Of a stretch of DNA of 64,000 bases, positions 44,505 through 54,908 are shown one piece after another; within the stretch, counting starts at the first letter, position 1, and each line of letters starts with the position of its first letter. The stretch comes from Arthrobacter sp. PGP41. Its GTDB lineage: Bacteria > Actinomycetota > Actinomycetes > Actinomycetales > Micrococcaceae. The notes beneath the pieces are model-generated. The model was not told the DNA's origin. It saw only the letters and a program-made list of their open reading frames with translations, and searched no databases. The stretch is taken from positions 1,550,001 to 1,614,000 of the forward strand of contig NZ_CP026514.1 of assembly GCF_002953935.1 (NCBI RefSeq), in the 5' to 3' direction. A program made the position numbers and the translations under genes.

Positions 44505-46268
44505 ATGATGATAGGCTCGAATTCCGTGGTGCAGCGATCAAATTCCCGTGTAAATTCCCGGTTCCCGGGCTCGTCCAAGACGACCAAACACATCTTCGTA
44601 ACCGGTGGTGTGGCGTCCTCGCTCGGTAAGGGACTGACGGCGTCAAGCCTCGGCCACCTGCTGCGGGCGCGTGGCCTGTCTGTAACTATGCAGAAGCTCG
44701 ATCCGTACCTGAACGTCGATCCGGGCACCATGAACCCCTTCCAGCACGGCGAAGTCTTCGTCACTGACGACGGTGCCGAAACTGACCTGGACATCGGACA
44801 CTATGAGCGCTTCCTGGACGAAAACCTGGAAGGTTCGGCAAACGTGACCACGGGCCAGGTGTACTCCACGGTCATCGCCAAGGAACGCCGCGGCGAGTAC
44901 CTCGGCGACACCGTCCAGGTCATCCCGCACATCACCGATGAGATCAAGCGCCGCATGCGCCTGCCGGCCGAGGGCAAGAACGCCCCGGACGTCATCATCA
45001 CCGAAATCGGCGGCACCGTGGGCGATATCGAATCCCAGCCGTTCCTCGAGTCGGCCCGCCAGGTACGCCAGGACATCGGCCGCACCAACGTGTTCTTCCT
45101 CCACGTCTCGCTGGTCCCGTACATCGGGCCGTCCCAGGAACTGAAGACCAAGCCCACCCAGCACTCCGTCGCAGCACTGCGGTCCATCGGTATCCAGCCT
45201 GAGGCGATCGTTATCCGCTCGGACCGCGAAGTTCCGGACGCGATGCGGGAAAAGATCGGCCGCATGTGCGATGTCGACATTGACGCCGTGGTCAACGCTG
45301 CTGATGCCCCGAGCATCTACGACATCCCCAAGACGCTCCACACGCAGGGCCTGGACTCGTACATCGTGCGCGCCCTGGACCTGCCCTTCAAGGACGTGGA
45401 CTGGACCAGCTGGGACAAGCTGCTCGAAGCCGTGCACAACCCCAAGCACGAGGTTGAAATCGCGCTGGTGGGCAAGTACATCGACCTGCCCGACGCCTAC
45501 CTGTCAGTAACCGAGGCCCTGCGAGCCGGCGGCTTCGCCAACGACACCAAGGTCAAGATCCGCTGGGTCCCCTCGGACGAATGCGAAACCCGCGAGGGCG
45601 CCGTCAAGGCGCTCGACGGCGTCGACGCCATCTGTGTTCCCGGCGGCTTCGGCATCCGCGGGCTTGAAGGCAAACTCGGCGCCCTGAAGTTCGCCCGCGA
45701 AACCAAACTGCCGGTCCTGGGACTCTGCCTGGGCCTGCAGTGCATGGTCATCGAATACGCCCGCAACGTGGTGGGGCTGGAGGGCGCTTCGTCCAGCGAG
45801 TTCGAGCCGGACTCCAAGTACCCGGTCATTGCCACCATGGAAGAGCAGCTGGAGTTCGTGGAAGGCCGCGGCGACCTCGGCGGCACCATGCGCCTGGGCC
45901 TCTACGAAGCAAAGCTCGACGCCGGATCCGTCATCGCGGAAACCTACGGCAAGACCACCGTCAGCGAACGCCACCGCCACCGCTACGAGGTCAACAACAA
46001 GTACCGCGACCAGATTGCAGCTGAAGGCCTGGTCTTCTCCGGCACGTCCCCGGACGGCAAGCTCGTGGAGTTCGTTGAACTGCCCGCGGACGTCCACCCG
46101 TACTACGTGGCCACCCAGGCGCATCCTGAGCTGAGCTCGCGTCCCACGCGGCCGCACCCGCTGTTCGCCGGCCTGGTCAAGGCAGCCCTGAAGCACCAGG
46201 AGGGCTCCGACACGGCCGCCATCGCGGATGCCGGCGCCCTGCACTCCGGTACGGTAGCCGCTAAGTAG
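44505..46268 (+). CDS. pyrG: CTP synthase
   Basis: About 587 residues. The synthetase domain begins with [20 protein letters not shown], which holds the ATP site. The glutaminase domain has [16 protein letters not shown] (Cys nucleophile, ~residue 410) and [12 protein letters not shown] (catalytic His-Glu). It makes CTP from UTP and glutamine. Two adjacent ATG codons (44505, 44508) follow GGAAGG; either may be used. It has an N-terminal extension of ~25 residues before the core, as in related species. Confidence 0.96.
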   Translation: MMIGSNSVVQRSNSRVNSRFPGSSKTTKHIFVTGGVASSLGKGLTASSLGHLLRARGLSVTMQKLDPYLNVDPGTMNPFQHGEVFVTDDGAETDLDIGHYERFLDENLEGSANVTTGQVYSTVIAKERRGEYLGDTVQVIPHITDEIKRRMRLPAEGKNAPDVIITEIGGTVGDIESQPFLESARQVRQDIGRTNVFFLHVSLVPYIGPSQELKTKPTQHSVAALRSIGIQPEAIVIRSDREVPDAMREKIGRMCDVDIDAVVNAADAPSIYDIPKTLHTQGLDSYIVRALDLPFKDVDWTSWDKLLEAVHNPKHEVEIALVGKYIDLPDAYLSVTEALRAGGFANDTKVKIRWVPSDECETREGAVKALDGVDAICVPGGFGIRGLEGKLGALKFARETKLPVLGLCLGLQCMVIEYARNVVGLEGASSSEFEPDSKYPVIATMEEQLEFVEGRGDLGGTMRLGLYEAKLDAGSVIAETYGKTTVSERHRHRYEVNNKYRDQIAAEGLVFSGTSPDGKLVEFVELPADVHPYYVATQAHPELSSRPTRPHPLFAGLVKAALKHQEGSDTAAIADAGALHSGTVAAK

Positions 46269-46292
46269 TTCCAACTGAAAAAGGACGGCGCG

Positions 46293-46955
46293 ATGCCCGG
46301 CACACCTGAAAACCCCCCTGCTGCACAGCAGGTTTCGGATGCACCGAGCCCGCGCCGTCTTTTGTCTACCGAGAAGGTGTACGAGGGCCGGATCTGGGAC
46401 GTGGTCAGCGACAGCTTCCAGCTGCAGGAGACCGGCGAGGCCCTGACCCGCGACTACATTGACCACCCCGGGGCAGTGGCCGTCCTGCCCATGAACGCCG
46501 ACGGCGAAATCCTCCTCCTCAGGCAATACCGCCACCCGGTGGGCATGGACCTCTGGGAAATCCCGGCCGGCCTGCTGGACATCGAAGGGGAGGACTTCGT
46601 CGTCGGAGCCGCCCGCGAACTGGCCGAGGAAGCGGACCTCGCCGCGGGAACGTGGAACGTCCTGGCCGACTTCTTCAACTCCCCGGGGTCCTCCAGCGAG
46701 GCCATCAGGATCTACCTTGCCCGGGACCTCACTGACATACCCCACCACGAACGCCACGAGCGGACCGATGAGGAAGCGGAGATCGAGTTCCACTGGATCG
46801 ACCTGGACGACGCCGTGGCGTCGGTGCTGGCCGGCAGGCTCCACAACCCGTCCGCCGTCGTCGGAATCCTGGCGGCGGCCGCGGCCCGCGCCGGCGGGTA
46901 TGAAGGCCTCCGTCCAGCGGATGCCCCGTGGCCTGCCCACCCCAGCCAGCGCTGA
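46293..46955 (+). CDS. NUDIX hydrolase, ADP-ribose pyrophosphatase type
   Basis: 220 residues. The NUDIX box starts [18 protein letters not shown] and continues AEEADL (residues ~89-112). The preceding [20 protein letters not shown] and the Pro in [20 protein letters not shown] fit ADP-ribose pyrophosphatases, matching Rv1700 in the same genomic place. It would hydrolyse ADP-ribose to AMP and ribose 5-phosphate. It lies between pyrG (24 nt) and xerD, with TGATG overlap at the end, so translation is coupled to xerD. Confidence 0.9.
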   Translation: MPGTPENPPAAQQVSDAPSPRRLLSTEKVYEGRIWDVVSDSFQLQETGEALTRDYIDHPGAVAVLPMNADGEILLLRQYRHPVGMDLWEIPAGLLDIEGEDFVVGAARELAEEADLAAGTWNVLADFFNSPGSSSEAIRIYLARDLTDIPHHERHERTDEEAEIEFHWIDLDDAVASVLAGRLHNPSAVVGILAAAAARAGGYEGLRPADAPWPAHPSQR

Positions 46956-47977
46956 TGGTCCCCATTTCCTCCGCCGGGCTGGCCCCGGCCGGTCCGGCCC
47001 CGGCAACGCCGGTCCAGGATTCCGCACCACCGCCTGCACCGCCAACCGCCGTTGACCGCGGCATCACCGACTACCTCCAGCACATGGGTGTGGAGCGCGG
47101 GCTCGCGGCCAACACCCTGGCTGCCTACCGGCGGGACCTTGCCCGCTACTCCCGCTACCTTTCCGCCGCAGGCTGCCGGCGCCCGGAGGAGGTCACCCGG
47201 CGCCACGTGACCGGATTCGTCCAGGCCCTGTCTGACGGTTCCGACGGCGGCACGGCCCTGGGAGTGCGGTCCGCGGCCAGGACCGTGGTTGCCGTACGCG
47301 GCCTCCACAAGTTCTGGGCCCTGGAGGGGCATACCCCCTCCGACCCCGCCAGTGAGGTCCACCCGCCAATGCCCGGGAAACGGCTGCCGAAGGCCATCAG
47401 CGTGGACGAGGTGACCAGGATCCTCGAGGCGGCGGGAACGGACACGGCAACAGGGCTGCGCGACCGGGCCCTCCTTGAGTTCCTGTATTCCACCGGGGCG
47501 CGGATCAGTGAGGCCGTGGGCCTGGACGTTGACGACATTTCCTTGGCGGAGGCCGGATCGGGCCCGGCCATCGTTCGGCTCTTCGGCAAGGGGTCCAAGG
47601 AACGGCTGGTACCTCTCGGCTCGTACGGGGCCAGGGCGTTGGACGCCTACCTGGTGCGCGGACGTCCCCTGCTGGCGGCGAAGGGAAAAGGAACACCCGC
47701 ACTGTTCCTGAATGCCCGCGGCGGCCGCATCAGCCGCCAGAGTGCCTGGACCATCCTCAAGGCAGCAGCCGAAAAGGCGAACATCACCAAGGACGTTTCC
47801 CCGCACACCCTCAGGCACTCCTTCGCCACCCACCTGCTCGAAGGCGGCGCCGACGTCCGCGTGGTCCAGGAACTCCTGGGTCATGCCTCGGTGACCACAA
47901 CCCAGGTGTATACCCTTGTCACTGCCGATACCCTGCGGGAGATTTATGCTGCCGCGCATCCCCGGGCACTGGGCTGA
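46955..47977 (+). CDS. xerD: Site-specific tyrosine recombinase XerD
   Basis: 340 residues from ATG at 46955, sharing one base with the NUDIX stop. An SAM-like N-terminal domain ([20 protein letters not shown]) is followed by the catalytic domain. The catalytic set is [12 protein letters not shown] (Arg), [12 protein letters not shown] (Lys), [15 protein letters not shown] (His and Arg), [13 protein letters not shown] (His and nucleophilic Tyr). It resolves chromosome dimers at dif. A Pro/Ala-rich leader of ~35 residues precedes the core. A 5' alternative start in another register is less likely. Confidence 0.94.
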   Translation: MVPISSAGLAPAGPAPATPVQDSAPPPAPPTAVDRGITDYLQHMGVERGLAANTLAAYRRDLARYSRYLSAAGCRRPEEVTRRHVTGFVQALSDGSDGGTALGVRSAARTVVAVRGLHKFWALEGHTPSDPASEVHPPMPGKRLPKAISVDEVTRILEAAGTDTATGLRDRALLEFLYSTGARISEAVGLDVDDISLAEAGSGPAIVRLFGKGSKERLVPLGSYGARALDAYLVRGRPLLAAKGKGTPALFLNARGGRISRQSAWTILKAAAEKANITKDVSPHTLRHSFATHLLEGGADVRVVQELLGHASVTTTQVYTLVTADTLREIYAAAHPRALG

Positions 47978-47979
47978 GC

Positions 47980-48462
47980 GTGGCTGCCGCTGCAGTGGCC
48001 CTGTGTTTCCTGCTCCGCGAAGTGGACGGCGTCCCCCAAGTGCTGCTGGGACTAAAGAAAACCGGCTTCGGTTGCGGAAAGATTGTCGGCATCGGCGGGC
48101 ACGTCGAAGCGGGGGAGACCGCCGCGGAAGCGGTGATCCGCGAGGTGCGGGAGGAAACCGACGTCGGGCTCCGGCTTGAGGACCTTAGGGATGCGGGCGT
48201 CGTACGGTTCGTGTTCCCTGCCAAGCCGGAGTGGGACATGGACACGCGCCTGTTCACCGCCGTTTGCTGGGAAGGCGAACCCATCGAAAGCATCGAGATC
48301 GCTCCCGCCTGGTTCGATACCGCCGCGCTGCCCGTTGACCGGATGTGGCAGGATGCGGACCACTGGCTGCCGGTGGTGCTGGAGGGCGGCAGGGTCAATA
48401 TCGTGGTGACCATGGACAACGACAACGAGGCCGTCGCATCGTCGGAAAGCCTGCTGCCTTAA
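47980..48462 (+). CDS. NUDIX hydrolase, MTH1-like
   Basis: 160 residues. GFGCGKIVGIGGHVEAGET plus AAEAVIREVREETDVGL (residues ~28-60) is a complete NUDIX box in the layout of MTH1-type oxidised-purine nucleotide hydrolases. WDMDTRLFTA and PAWFDTAALPVDRMWQDAD fit the same group. It starts (GTG) 2 nt after xerD and so is likely cotranscribed. It is the third NUDIX gene in the window. It converges on prpC, separated by a terminator hairpin. Confidence 0.85.
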   Translation: MAAAAVALCFLLREVDGVPQVLLGLKKTGFGCGKIVGIGGHVEAGETAAEAVIREVREETDVGLRLEDLRDAGVVRFVFPAKPEWDMDTRLFTAVCWEGEPIESIEIAPAWFDTAALPVDRMWQDADHWLPVVLEGGRVNIVVTMDNDNEAVASSESLLP

Positions 48463-48474
48463 GCCGTTAGACGC

Positions 48475-48513
48475 CGACGGCGGGCCGGGCACCGCAGCGC
48501 CCTCCCGCCGTCG
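48475..48513. terminator. Bidirectional terminator between the NUDIX and prpC genes
   Basis: CGACGGCGGG (48475-48484) pairs with CCCGCCGTCG (48504-48513), a perfect 10-bp stem. On the + strand TCGTTGTTTCC follows, which is moderately T-rich. Confidence 0.7.
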
Positions 48514-48534
48514 TCGTTGTTTCCGCAGCAGCGC

Positions 48535-49686
48535 CTACGGCAGGTGCCGCTCCTCGGGGCCGTTGTACTCGCTCAGCGGCCGGATCAGCGAGTTGGAGTC
48601 CAGCTGCTCCATGATGTGCGCCGTCCAGCCCGTGATGCGGCTGGCAACGAACAGGGGAGTGAACGTTGCGGTGTCGAAGCCCATCAGGTGGTAGGTGGGC
48701 CCTGCCGGGTAGTCGAGGTTGGGCTTGATGGCCTTGGCTTCGTCCATGGCGGTTTCAAGCCCCTGGTAAAGGCCCAGGATCTCGGGCCGCCCGTAGTGGG
48801 CGATCATCTTGTCCAGCGCAGCCTTCATGGTGGGCACCCTGGAGTCGCCGTGCTTGTACACGCGGTGGCCGAAGCCCATCACTTTCTTCTTCTGGGCCAG
48901 CGCATTCTCCATCCACGCCTTGGCCCGGGCTGCTGCCTCCTCAAGGGACTCCTCGGGCCGGATCCCGATCTCGTCGAAGGTGTGCATGACGGCCTCGTTG
49001 GCTCCGCCGTGCAGTGGTCCCTTCAGCGCACCGATGGCTCCGGTGACCGCCGAGTGCAGGTCCGAGAGGGTGGACGTGATGACCCGAGCTGTGAACGTCG
49101 AGGCGTTGAAGCTGTGCTCGGCGTACAGGATCATGGAAACGTTGAAGGCCTCCACCACCTCCGGTACCTGCTCCTCGCCAAACGCCATCCAGAGGAAGTT
49201 GGCCGAGTAGCCAAGGTCGTCGCGGGGCTCCACTGGGTCGATGCGCTGGCCCGCGGCGTGCCTGCGGCGCTGGTCGTACGCCACCACGGCCGGCATGGCG
49301 GCGAAGAGGTCCACCGCTTTGGCCATGTTGGCCTCCCGCGACGAGTCTTCCGCTAGCGGATGCCTCGCCCCCATCACCGACGCGGCTGTCCGGCAGACAT
49401 CCATGGGATGCGAGCTGGTGGGCAGGGTATCGACTACCTGCTTGACCACCGGGTCCAGGGCGCGCCCGGCCCGCTCCCGCGCGGTGAATTCAGCTAGCTG
49501 GTCTTGGCTGGGCAGTTCCCCGTTCCAGAGGAGGTACGCAACTTCCTCGAAGCTGCACCGGGAGGCGAGCTCCTGGACCGGGTAGCCGCGGTACAGCAGT
49601 GAGTTGGTGTCCGGGTTGACCTTCGAGACGGATGTGTAATCCACTACGACGCCGGCGAGACCTTTTTTGATGTCCTGTTCAGCCAT
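48535..49686 (-). CDS. prpC: 2-methylcitrate synthase
   Basis: 383 residues of the citrate synthase family. The start is ATG at 49686 with AAGGGAG before it. Active-site segments are AEHSFNASTFTARV (His), GPLHGGANEAVM (His) and GFGHRVYKHGDSRVP, with DPR-like Asp downstream. Length ~380 and operon context with prpB and prpD favour 2-methylcitrate synthase (propionyl-CoA plus oxaloacetate) over the ~430-residue housekeeping citrate synthase. It is the last gene of the gntR-prpD-prpB-prpC unit, 61 bp after prpB. Confidence 0.92.
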   Translation of the reverse strand: MAEQDIKKGLAGVVVDYTSVSKVNPDTNSLLYRGYPVQELASRCSFEEVAYLLWNGELPSQDQLAEFTARERAGRALDPVVKQVVDTLPTSSHPMDVCRTAASVMGARHPLAEDSSREANMAKAVDLFAAMPAVVAYDQRRRHAAGQRIDPVEPRDDLGYSANFLWMAFGEEQVPEVVEAFNVSMILYAEHSFNASTFTARVITSTLSDLHSAVTGAIGALKGPLHGGANEAVMHTFDEIGIRPEESLEEAAARAKAWMENALAQKKKVMGFGHRVYKHGDSRVPTMKAALDKMIAHYGRPEILGLYQGLETAMDEAKAIKPNLDYPAGPTYHLMGFDTATFTPLFVASRITGWTAHIMEQLDSNSLIRPLSEYNGPEERHLP

Positions 49687-49747
49687 GCTGAAACTCCCTT
49701 GTTCCTGTCGCCTTTCGGATGCCGGCCGCGGCCGGCGGTGGTGGTTT

Positions 49748-50653
49748 TTAGTGCTTCCCGGGGACCTGGAAATTGAAGACCCCGGTGTCGAAGCGGTTGT
49801 AGGCCTCGTAGTCAACGAGGTCGTACAGCCGCGCACGGGTCAGCATGCTGCCCACCTGTGCCTCCTGTGTTCCCTCAGCCTTGATCGAGTCCAGCGTACG
49901 CTCAGCAGCGCCCATGGCACTACGGAGCAGGGTCACCGGATAGATCACCATGTTCACGCCCACCCCGGCGAGCTGGTCCACGGTGAAGAGTTCGCTCTTT
50001 CCGAACTCCGTCATGTTTGCCAGGATTGGCACGTCCACGGCGTCGCGGATGGCCTGGAACTCGTCCAGGGTGGCCATCGCTTCGGGGAAAATGGCGTCCG
50101 CACCGGCATCCACGAGAGCCCGGGCGCGGTCCTGGGCCGCTGCGAGCCCATCCGTGGCGCGGATGTCGGTACGGGCCATGATCAGGAAGTTCGGGTCCCG
50201 TCGCGCATCCGCGGCTGCCCGGATGCGTTTCGTGGCAGTCTCCAGGTCCACCACGTTCTTGCCGTCCAGGTGGCCGCAGCGCTTGGGGTTGAACTGGTCC
50301 TCGATGTGCAGCCCGGCCAGGCCGGCATTCTCGATTTCCTGGACGGTGCGGGCCACGTTCATGGGTTCACCGAAGCCGGTGTCCGCATCCACGATCGCGG
50401 GCAGGTCCGTCATGCGGGCGATCTGTCCGGCGCGGGTGGCGACTTCGGTGAGGGTGGTCAGGCCGATGTCCGGCAGGCCGAGATCGTTGGCCAGCACGGC
50501 GCCGGAGATGTAGACCCCGGCGAAGCCCTTTTCCTCGATCAGCCGTGCCGAAAGCGGGTTGAAGGCGCCCGGGAACTGCTGGATGGTCCCGGAGGCCAGG
50601 AGTTCCCGGAACCGGACCCGCTTCTGCTCCGGAGTGGTCTTGGAGTACAGCAT
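49748..50653 (-). CDS. prpB: 2-methylisocitrate lyase
   Basis: 301 residues of the isocitrate lyase/PEP mutase family. The catalytic cysteine is in FNPKRCGHLDGKNVV (KRCGH, ~residue 123). Metal-binding Asps are in AIVDADTGFGEP. FPGAFNPLSARLIEEKGF is the typical start region. It splits 2-methylisocitrate into pyruvate and succinate. Its ATG shares one base with the prpD stop (TGATG), indicating translational coupling. Confidence 0.94.
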   Translation of the reverse strand: MLYSKTTPEQKRVRFRELLASGTIQQFPGAFNPLSARLIEEKGFAGVYISGAVLANDLGLPDIGLTTLTEVATRAGQIARMTDLPAIVDADTGFGEPMNVARTVQEIENAGLAGLHIEDQFNPKRCGHLDGKNVVDLETATKRIRAAADARRDPNFLIMARTDIRATDGLAAAQDRARALVDAGADAIFPEAMATLDEFQAIRDAVDVPILANMTEFGKSELFTVDQLAGVGVNMVIYPVTLLRSAMGAAERTLDSIKAEGTQEAQVGSMLTRARLYDLVDYEAYNRFDTGVFNFQVPGKH

Positions 50654-52173
50654 CAGAAAAGGCCCTTGGGTGCGGCGCCCAGGTCGATAACCCCCGGCGC
50701 GGCAGTGATGTTCAGTTGGTCCAGTTCGCCGGCGGCGAGTTCCGGGAGGCGTTCGACGGCGGCCAGGAACCTTTCGATTTCCGGTTCCTCCACTAGCCCG
50801 GCGGCGAGGGTGCGGAACTTGTTGACGTACTGCTCCCGGCCGAAGGGCCGGGCACCGAGCGGGTGGGCATCGGCCACCGCGATCTCGTCCGTGATAACTG
50901 TGCCGTCCGCGAGGGTGATCTCCACGGAACCGCCGAAGGCCTTTTCGGCAATGTCCAGGGAATGGTAGCGCCGCGTCCACTCGGGATCTTCCTCGGTGCA
51001 CACTTTCTGCCACAGGTCCACCGTGTCCGGGCGTGCGGCGCGTTCGGGGGCATAGGAGTCCACGTGGTGCCACGCGCCATCCTGCAGCGCCACTGTGAAG
51101 ATGTACGGGATGGAGTGGTCCAGGGTTTCCCTCGAGGCGGTGGGGGAGTATTTCTGCGGATCGTTCGCGCCGGAGCCGATCACATAGTGCGTGTGGTGGC
51201 TCGTCTTGATCAGCACGGACTTCACGTTCGCGGGGTCGGTGGCCTCGGGGTGCTCACGGTTCAGCTTCCGCGCGAGGTCGATCCAGGCCTGGGCCTGGTA
51301 CTCGGCGGAATGTTCCTTGGTGTACGTGTCCAGGATGGCGCGCTTGGCCTCCCCGGCTTCCGGCAGCGGGACCAGGTAGGAAGCGTCCGGGCCGTCAAGC
51401 ATCCAGGCGATCACCCCGTCCTCGCCCTCGTAGATGGGTACCGGCGAGGTCTGACCGCGCATGGCACGGTCCGCGGCCTCCACTGCCATCTTGCCGGCGA
51501 ACGCCGGTGCGTGCGCCTTCCAGGTGGAGATCTCACCCTTCCGCGACTGCCGCGTGGCCGTGGTGGTGTGCAGGGCCTGGCCCACGGACTGGAAGATGGT
51601 TTCGACGTCGAGCCGCAGCAGGGTACCGATGCCCGCCGCAGCCGACGGGCCCAAGTGCGCCACGTGGTCGATCTTGTGCTTGTGCAGGCAGATGGCCTTG
51701 ACCAGGTTCACCTGGATCTCGTACCCGGTGGCGATGCCCCTCACGAGGTCGTGTCCGCTGGCCCCGGTGTGCTGGGCAACGGCAAGGATCGGGGGAATGT
51801 TATCTCCGGGGTGTGAATAGTCGGCAGCCAGGAAGGTGTCGTGGTAATCCAGTTCGCGCACCGCCACCCCGTTGGCCCACGCCGCCCACTCGGGAGAGAC
51901 GCGCTCGCCGATACCGAAGACCTTGGCGCCCTTCCCGCCGGTGCTGGGGCCATGCGCCAGCGCCTGGGCCCGGGCCGCCACGATCGGAGCACGGTTCAAG
52001 GACGCGATGGCCACCGAGGCGTTGTCGATCACCCGGTTGATCACCATGTCTGTCACCTCGTCGGTAACTGCCACCGGATCGGTGGCTACCTTGGCGATCT
52101 TGTAGGCGAGCTGCTCCTCGCGGGGCAGGTTTTCCTCGCTCTTGTATACGCGGACGTGGTGTTCCTTAACCAT
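50653..52173 (-). CDS. prpD: 2-methylcitrate dehydratase (MmgE/PrpD family)
   Basis: 506 residues, full-length PrpD. Conserved parts are [40 protein letters not shown] (read here as [10 protein letters not shown] and SHPGDNIPP) and [20 protein letters not shown]. It dehydrates 2-methylcitrate without an iron-sulphur cluster. It overlaps gntR by 8 bases at its start. A TGTATACG sequence lies ~25 nt inside its start and resembles the operators upstream. ATG at 52173 has AAGGAGCATC-type GGAG upstream. Confidence 0.94.
   Translation of the reverse strand: MVKEHHVRVYKSEENLPREEQLAYKIAKVATDPVAVTDEVTDMVINRVIDNASVAIASLNRAPIVAARAQALAHGPSTGGKGAKVFGIGERVSPEWAAWANGVAVRELDYHDTFLAADYSHPGDNIPPILAVAQHTGASGHDLVRGIATGYEIQVNLVKAICLHKHKIDHVAHLGPSAAAGIGTLLRLDVETIFQSVGQALHTTTATRQSRKGEISTWKAHAPAFAGKMAVEAADRAMRGQTSPVPIYEGEDGVIAWMLDGPDASYLVPLPEAGEAKRAILDTYTKEHSAEYQAQAWIDLARKLNREHPEATDPANVKSVLIKTSHHTHYVIGSGANDPQKYSPTASRETLDHSIPYIFTVALQDGAWHHVDSYAPERAARPDTVDLWQKVCTEEDPEWTRRYHSLDIAEKAFGGSVEITLADGTVITDEIAVADAHPLGARPFGREQYVNKFRTLAAGLVEEPEIERFLAAVERLPELAAGELDQLNITAAPGVIDLGAAPKGLF
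52143..52150. promoter_or_regulatory. Possible third operator inside prpD
   Basis: TGTATACG differs by one base from the TGTATACA palindromes at the prpE-gntR region. It lies in the first codons of prpD. It may be coincidence. Confidence 0.25.
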
Positions 52174-52825
52174 GATGCTCCTTGTCGTGGGGCCTGTGCG
52201 TGTTTTTGACGTGTGAAAGGCTTCTGTGCAGGTGGAGGGTGGTGGCTGCCTCGGCCAGCCGGGGATTGCCGGCGGCTATGGCCTCGGCGATTGCTGCGTG
52301 CTCGGCGGCAGCGGAAGTGAGCCGTGGCGCATCGTCGGCGGCGAGCCTGCGGACCCGGACAAGGTGCACGCGCAGGCCGCGCATGGCCTGGGCCAGGTAG
52401 GAGTTGGAAGCAGCAGCATCGATGGCCGCGTCGAGGCGCCCCGCGAGGTCGTAATACGCGTGCCGGCCCGGATCGCTGCCATCGATGAGGGCGGGTGCCT
52501 CAAGGAATTCCTTCTGCAACTGCAGGAACACGGCAGAGTCGCCGCGTTCGGCGGCGAGCGCCGCGGCTTTGCACTCCAGGGTTTCGCGCAGCTCGAAGAG
52601 TTCGTCGATGTCGTCCAGTGAGACGTCGGTGACGACGACGCCGCGGCTGCCCGCCGTCGTCGTCAGCCCTTCCGCCGTGAGCCGGCTCAGCGCCTCCCGC
52701 AAGGGAGTGCGCGAGACACCCAGGCGTTCCGACTGCTCCACCTCCGCCAGTACCGTGCCCGGTAGGAGGCGCCATTCGGTGATGTCATCGCGCAGCGCTT
52801 CATAGGCCCTGTCGCTGGCGCGCAT
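52166..52825 (-). CDS. GntR-family regulator with FCD domain, prp operon
   Basis: 219 residues from ATG at 52825, with AAGGAGG 6 nt upstream. A longer upstream reading frame crosses the operator region and is unlikely. The winged helix is [20 protein letters not shown] with [20 protein letters not shown]. The FCD domain has [18 protein letters not shown] and the metal/ligand His cluster near [11 protein letters not shown] and later HLHR. FCD regulators bind small acids, here perhaps methylcitrate. It is the first gene of the operon and diverges from prpE, so it likely controls both directions via TGTATACA sites. Confidence 0.87.
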   Translation of the reverse strand: MRASDRAYEALRDDITEWRLLPGTVLAEVEQSERLGVSRTPLREALSRLTAEGLTTTAGSRGVVVTDVSLDDIDELFELRETLECKAAALAAERGDSAVFLQLQKEFLEAPALIDGSDPGRHAYYDLAGRLDAAIDAAASNSYLAQAMRGLRVHLVRVRRLAADDAPRLTSAAAEHAAIAEAIAAGNPRLAEAATTLHLHRSLSHVKNTHRPHDKEHHG

Positions 52826-52857
52826 CCTTGCCTCCTTCGGTGGTTTGACCTCTTCAG

Positions 52858-52865
52858 TGTATACA
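52858..52865. promoter_or_regulatory. TGTATACA operator, gntR side
   Basis: A perfect 8-bp palindrome 33 nt upstream of the gntR ATG, in a position to overlap its promoter -10. Its twin is 63 bp away, about six helical turns. GntR-family sites are short palindromes of this kind (family knowledge). Confidence 0.55.
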
Positions 52866-52920
52866 AAGCGTGGGAAAAAACCAGCCCGAAGCGGCAACAA
52901 CTGCAAAAAATCTCGCTGCC

Positions 52921-52928
52921 TGTATACA
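52921..52928. promoter_or_regulatory. TGTATACA operator, prpE side
   Basis: A perfect palindrome just upstream of the proposed prpE -35. It is identical to the one at 52858, 63 bp away. Confidence 0.55.
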
Positions 52929-52934
52929 TTGCTA

Positions 52935-52963
52935 TTGTTTCCGTTCAACGGCCCGGCTAGCAT
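52935..52963 (+). promoter_or_regulatory. Proposed prpE promoter
   Basis: TTGTTT (52935-52940), a 17-bp spacer and TAGCAT (52958-52963). Each hexamer matches the consensus at 4 of 6 bases. It is flanked upstream by the TGTATACA operator, and ATG 53002 is ~39 nt after the -10. Confidence 0.4.
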
Positions 52964-53001
52964 GGCGTCATCACAATGTCGTGGACGGGATATGCGCTTT
53001 C

Positions 53002-54894
53002 ATGGTCACCAACAGCTATCGGGACACTTACGACCACAGCCTCAGGGAGCCAGGGGAGTTCTGGCTCAGCGCGGCCGCAAGGATATCCTGGTCAACGCAG
53101 CCCCGGCGCGCCCTGGACTCCAGTAGGGCTCCGCTGTACGGCTGGTTTCCCGACGGCGTCCTGAATACCTCCTACAACGCCCTGGACCGCCATGTGGAGG
53201 CCGGCCGGGGGGACCAGGATGCCCTGATCTTCGATTCGGCCATGCTCGGCAGCCAGCGCCGGTTCAGCTATGCGGAACTCACCGGCCTTGTGGCGCGCTT
53301 TGCCGGGGTCCTTCGCAACAGCGGCGTGGGCAAGGGCGACCGCGTGGTGATCTACATGCCAATGATCCCCGAGGCCGCCATCGCCATGCTTGCCACGGCC
53401 CGGCTCGGGGCAGTGCATTCAGTGGTGTTTGGCGGATTCGCCCCAAAGGAGCTTGCATCCCGCATTCGGGATGCCGCCCCTGCCGTGGTGGTCACTGCCT
53501 CGGGCGGAATCGAGCCGTCACGCCGCATTGAATACCTCCCCGCCGTCGCGGATGCCCTCACCCTGGCCGGCGTGCCGGATCTCCCCGTTATCGTCACGGC
53601 ACGGGAGGGTTTCACCGCCACGGCAGCGGAGCACGGCTGGCTGGACTGGGATTCCGAAATGGCCGCCGCCCAACCGGCCGGGCCGGTGGACGTCGCTGCT
53701 ACGGATCCGCTGTACATCCTGTACACCTCCGGTACCACCGGGACGCCCAAGGGCGTGGTCCGGGACAACGGCGGACACGCGGTCGCCCTCAGTTGGACGC
53801 TCGAGAACGTCTACGGCATCGGTCCGGGAGACGTTATGTGGACCGCCTCGGATGTCGGCTGGGTGGTGGGGCACTCCTATATCGTCTACGGCCCGCTGCT
53901 GGCCGGCGCCACAACAGTCCTCTATGAGGGGAAACCGGTCGGAACCCCGGATGCCGGCGCCTTTTGGCGGGTGGTCCGGGACCACGGCGTCAACGTCCTG
54001 TTCACGGCGCCCACGGCACTGCGGGCCATCCGGAAGGCGGACCCGGATGCAGCCCTGCTGGGCGCCTACGACATTTCCAGCCTGCGCACCCTCTTCACGG
54101 CAGGGGAACGGCTGGACACGGACACGTTCCACTGGGCCTCGCGGACGGTGCGTGTCCCCGTGGTGGACCACTGGTGGCAAACGGAGACGGGCTGGGCCAT
54201 CTGTGCCAATCCCCGCGGGCTGGAAGAGCTGCCGATCAAACCGGGTTCGCCCAGTGTTCCCATGCCGGGGTTCAAACTTCGCATCGTGGACGGCTTCGGG
54301 GAGGAGGTGGGGCCCGGAAGCGAAGGCAACATCGTGCTGGGCCTGCCGCTGCCGCCCGGGACGCTGGCAACGCTTTGGGGCGACGACGAACGCTATGTCT
54401 CCTCCTACCTGCGGGCTTTCGACGGCTGTTATGCCACCGGTGACTCGGGCTACCGGGACGAAGACGGCTACGTGTTCGTCATGGGGCGCACCGACGACAT
54501 CATCAACGTGGCGGGACACAGGCTCTCCACCGGTGCCATGGAACAGGTCATTGGCCAGCACCCGGCCGTGGCCGAGTGCGCGGTGATCGGCCTCGCGGAT
54601 CCGCTGAAGGGCCAGCGCCCCAGCGGCTACGTTGTGCTGAAGTCCGGGGTGGAGGTCTCGCAGGACGTCCTGGAAAAGGACCTGGTGGCGCTGGTGCGCC
54701 GGGACATCGGGGCCGTCGCCGACTTCAAGCACGTCACCGTGGTGGAGGCCCTGCCCAAGACCCGGTCAGGAAAGATCCTCCGCAAGACCATGCGCCAGAT
54801 AGCCGACGGCGAGGAGTACACGGTGCCGTCCACCATCGAGGACGCCGGGGTGATAGACCAGCTCATCGGGACCCTCCGCCCCACGCCGGGGTGA
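53002..54894 (+). CDS. prpE: Propionyl-CoA synthetase (acetyl-CoA synthetase family)
   Basis: 630 residues from ATG at 53002 (MVTNSYRDTYDHSL). The AMP-forming domain has ILYTSGTTGTPKGVVRDNGG (P-loop; the VRDNGG part is typical of PrpE rather than Acs), HWWQTETGW and YATGDSGYRDEDGYVFVMGR. The lysine acetylation motif is KTRSGKILRKTM near the C-terminus. It activates propionate, giving the substrate of PrpC. It is divergent from the gntR-prpDBC operon, sharing the operator region. The start has only a weak Shine-Dalgarno. A longer upstream frame extends into the promoter. Confidence 0.92.
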   Translation: MVTNSYRDTYDHSLREPGEFWLSAAARISWSTQPRRALDSSRAPLYGWFPDGVLNTSYNALDRHVEAGRGDQDALIFDSAMLGSQRRFSYAELTGLVARFAGVLRNSGVGKGDRVVIYMPMIPEAAIAMLATARLGAVHSVVFGGFAPKELASRIRDAAPAVVVTASGGIEPSRRIEYLPAVADALTLAGVPDLPVIVTAREGFTATAAEHGWLDWDSEMAAAQPAGPVDVAATDPLYILYTSGTTGTPKGVVRDNGGHAVALSWTLENVYGIGPGDVMWTASDVGWVVGHSYIVYGPLLAGATTVLYEGKPVGTPDAGAFWRVVRDHGVNVLFTAPTALRAIRKADPDAALLGAYDISSLRTLFTAGERLDTDTFHWASRTVRVPVVDHWWQTETGWAICANPRGLEELPIKPGSPSVPMPGFKLRIVDGFGEEVGPGSEGNIVLGLPLPPGTLATLWGDDERYVSSYLRAFDGCYATGDSGYRDEDGYVFVMGRTDDIINVAGHRLSTGAMEQVIGQHPAVAECAVIGLADPLKGQRPSGYVVLKSGVEVSQDVLEKDLVALVRRDIGAVADFKHVTVVEALPKTRSGKILRKTMRQIADGEEYTVPSTIEDAGVIDQLIGTLRPTPG

Positions 54895-54908
54895 GGCCCG
54901 GGTCCAGT

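Noticed and set aside
52870..53001. Longer prpE start at 52870
   Set aside because: It would put the operator and promoter elements inside the coding region and adds residues unlike the AMP-forming family. ATG 53002 gives the usual N-terminus.
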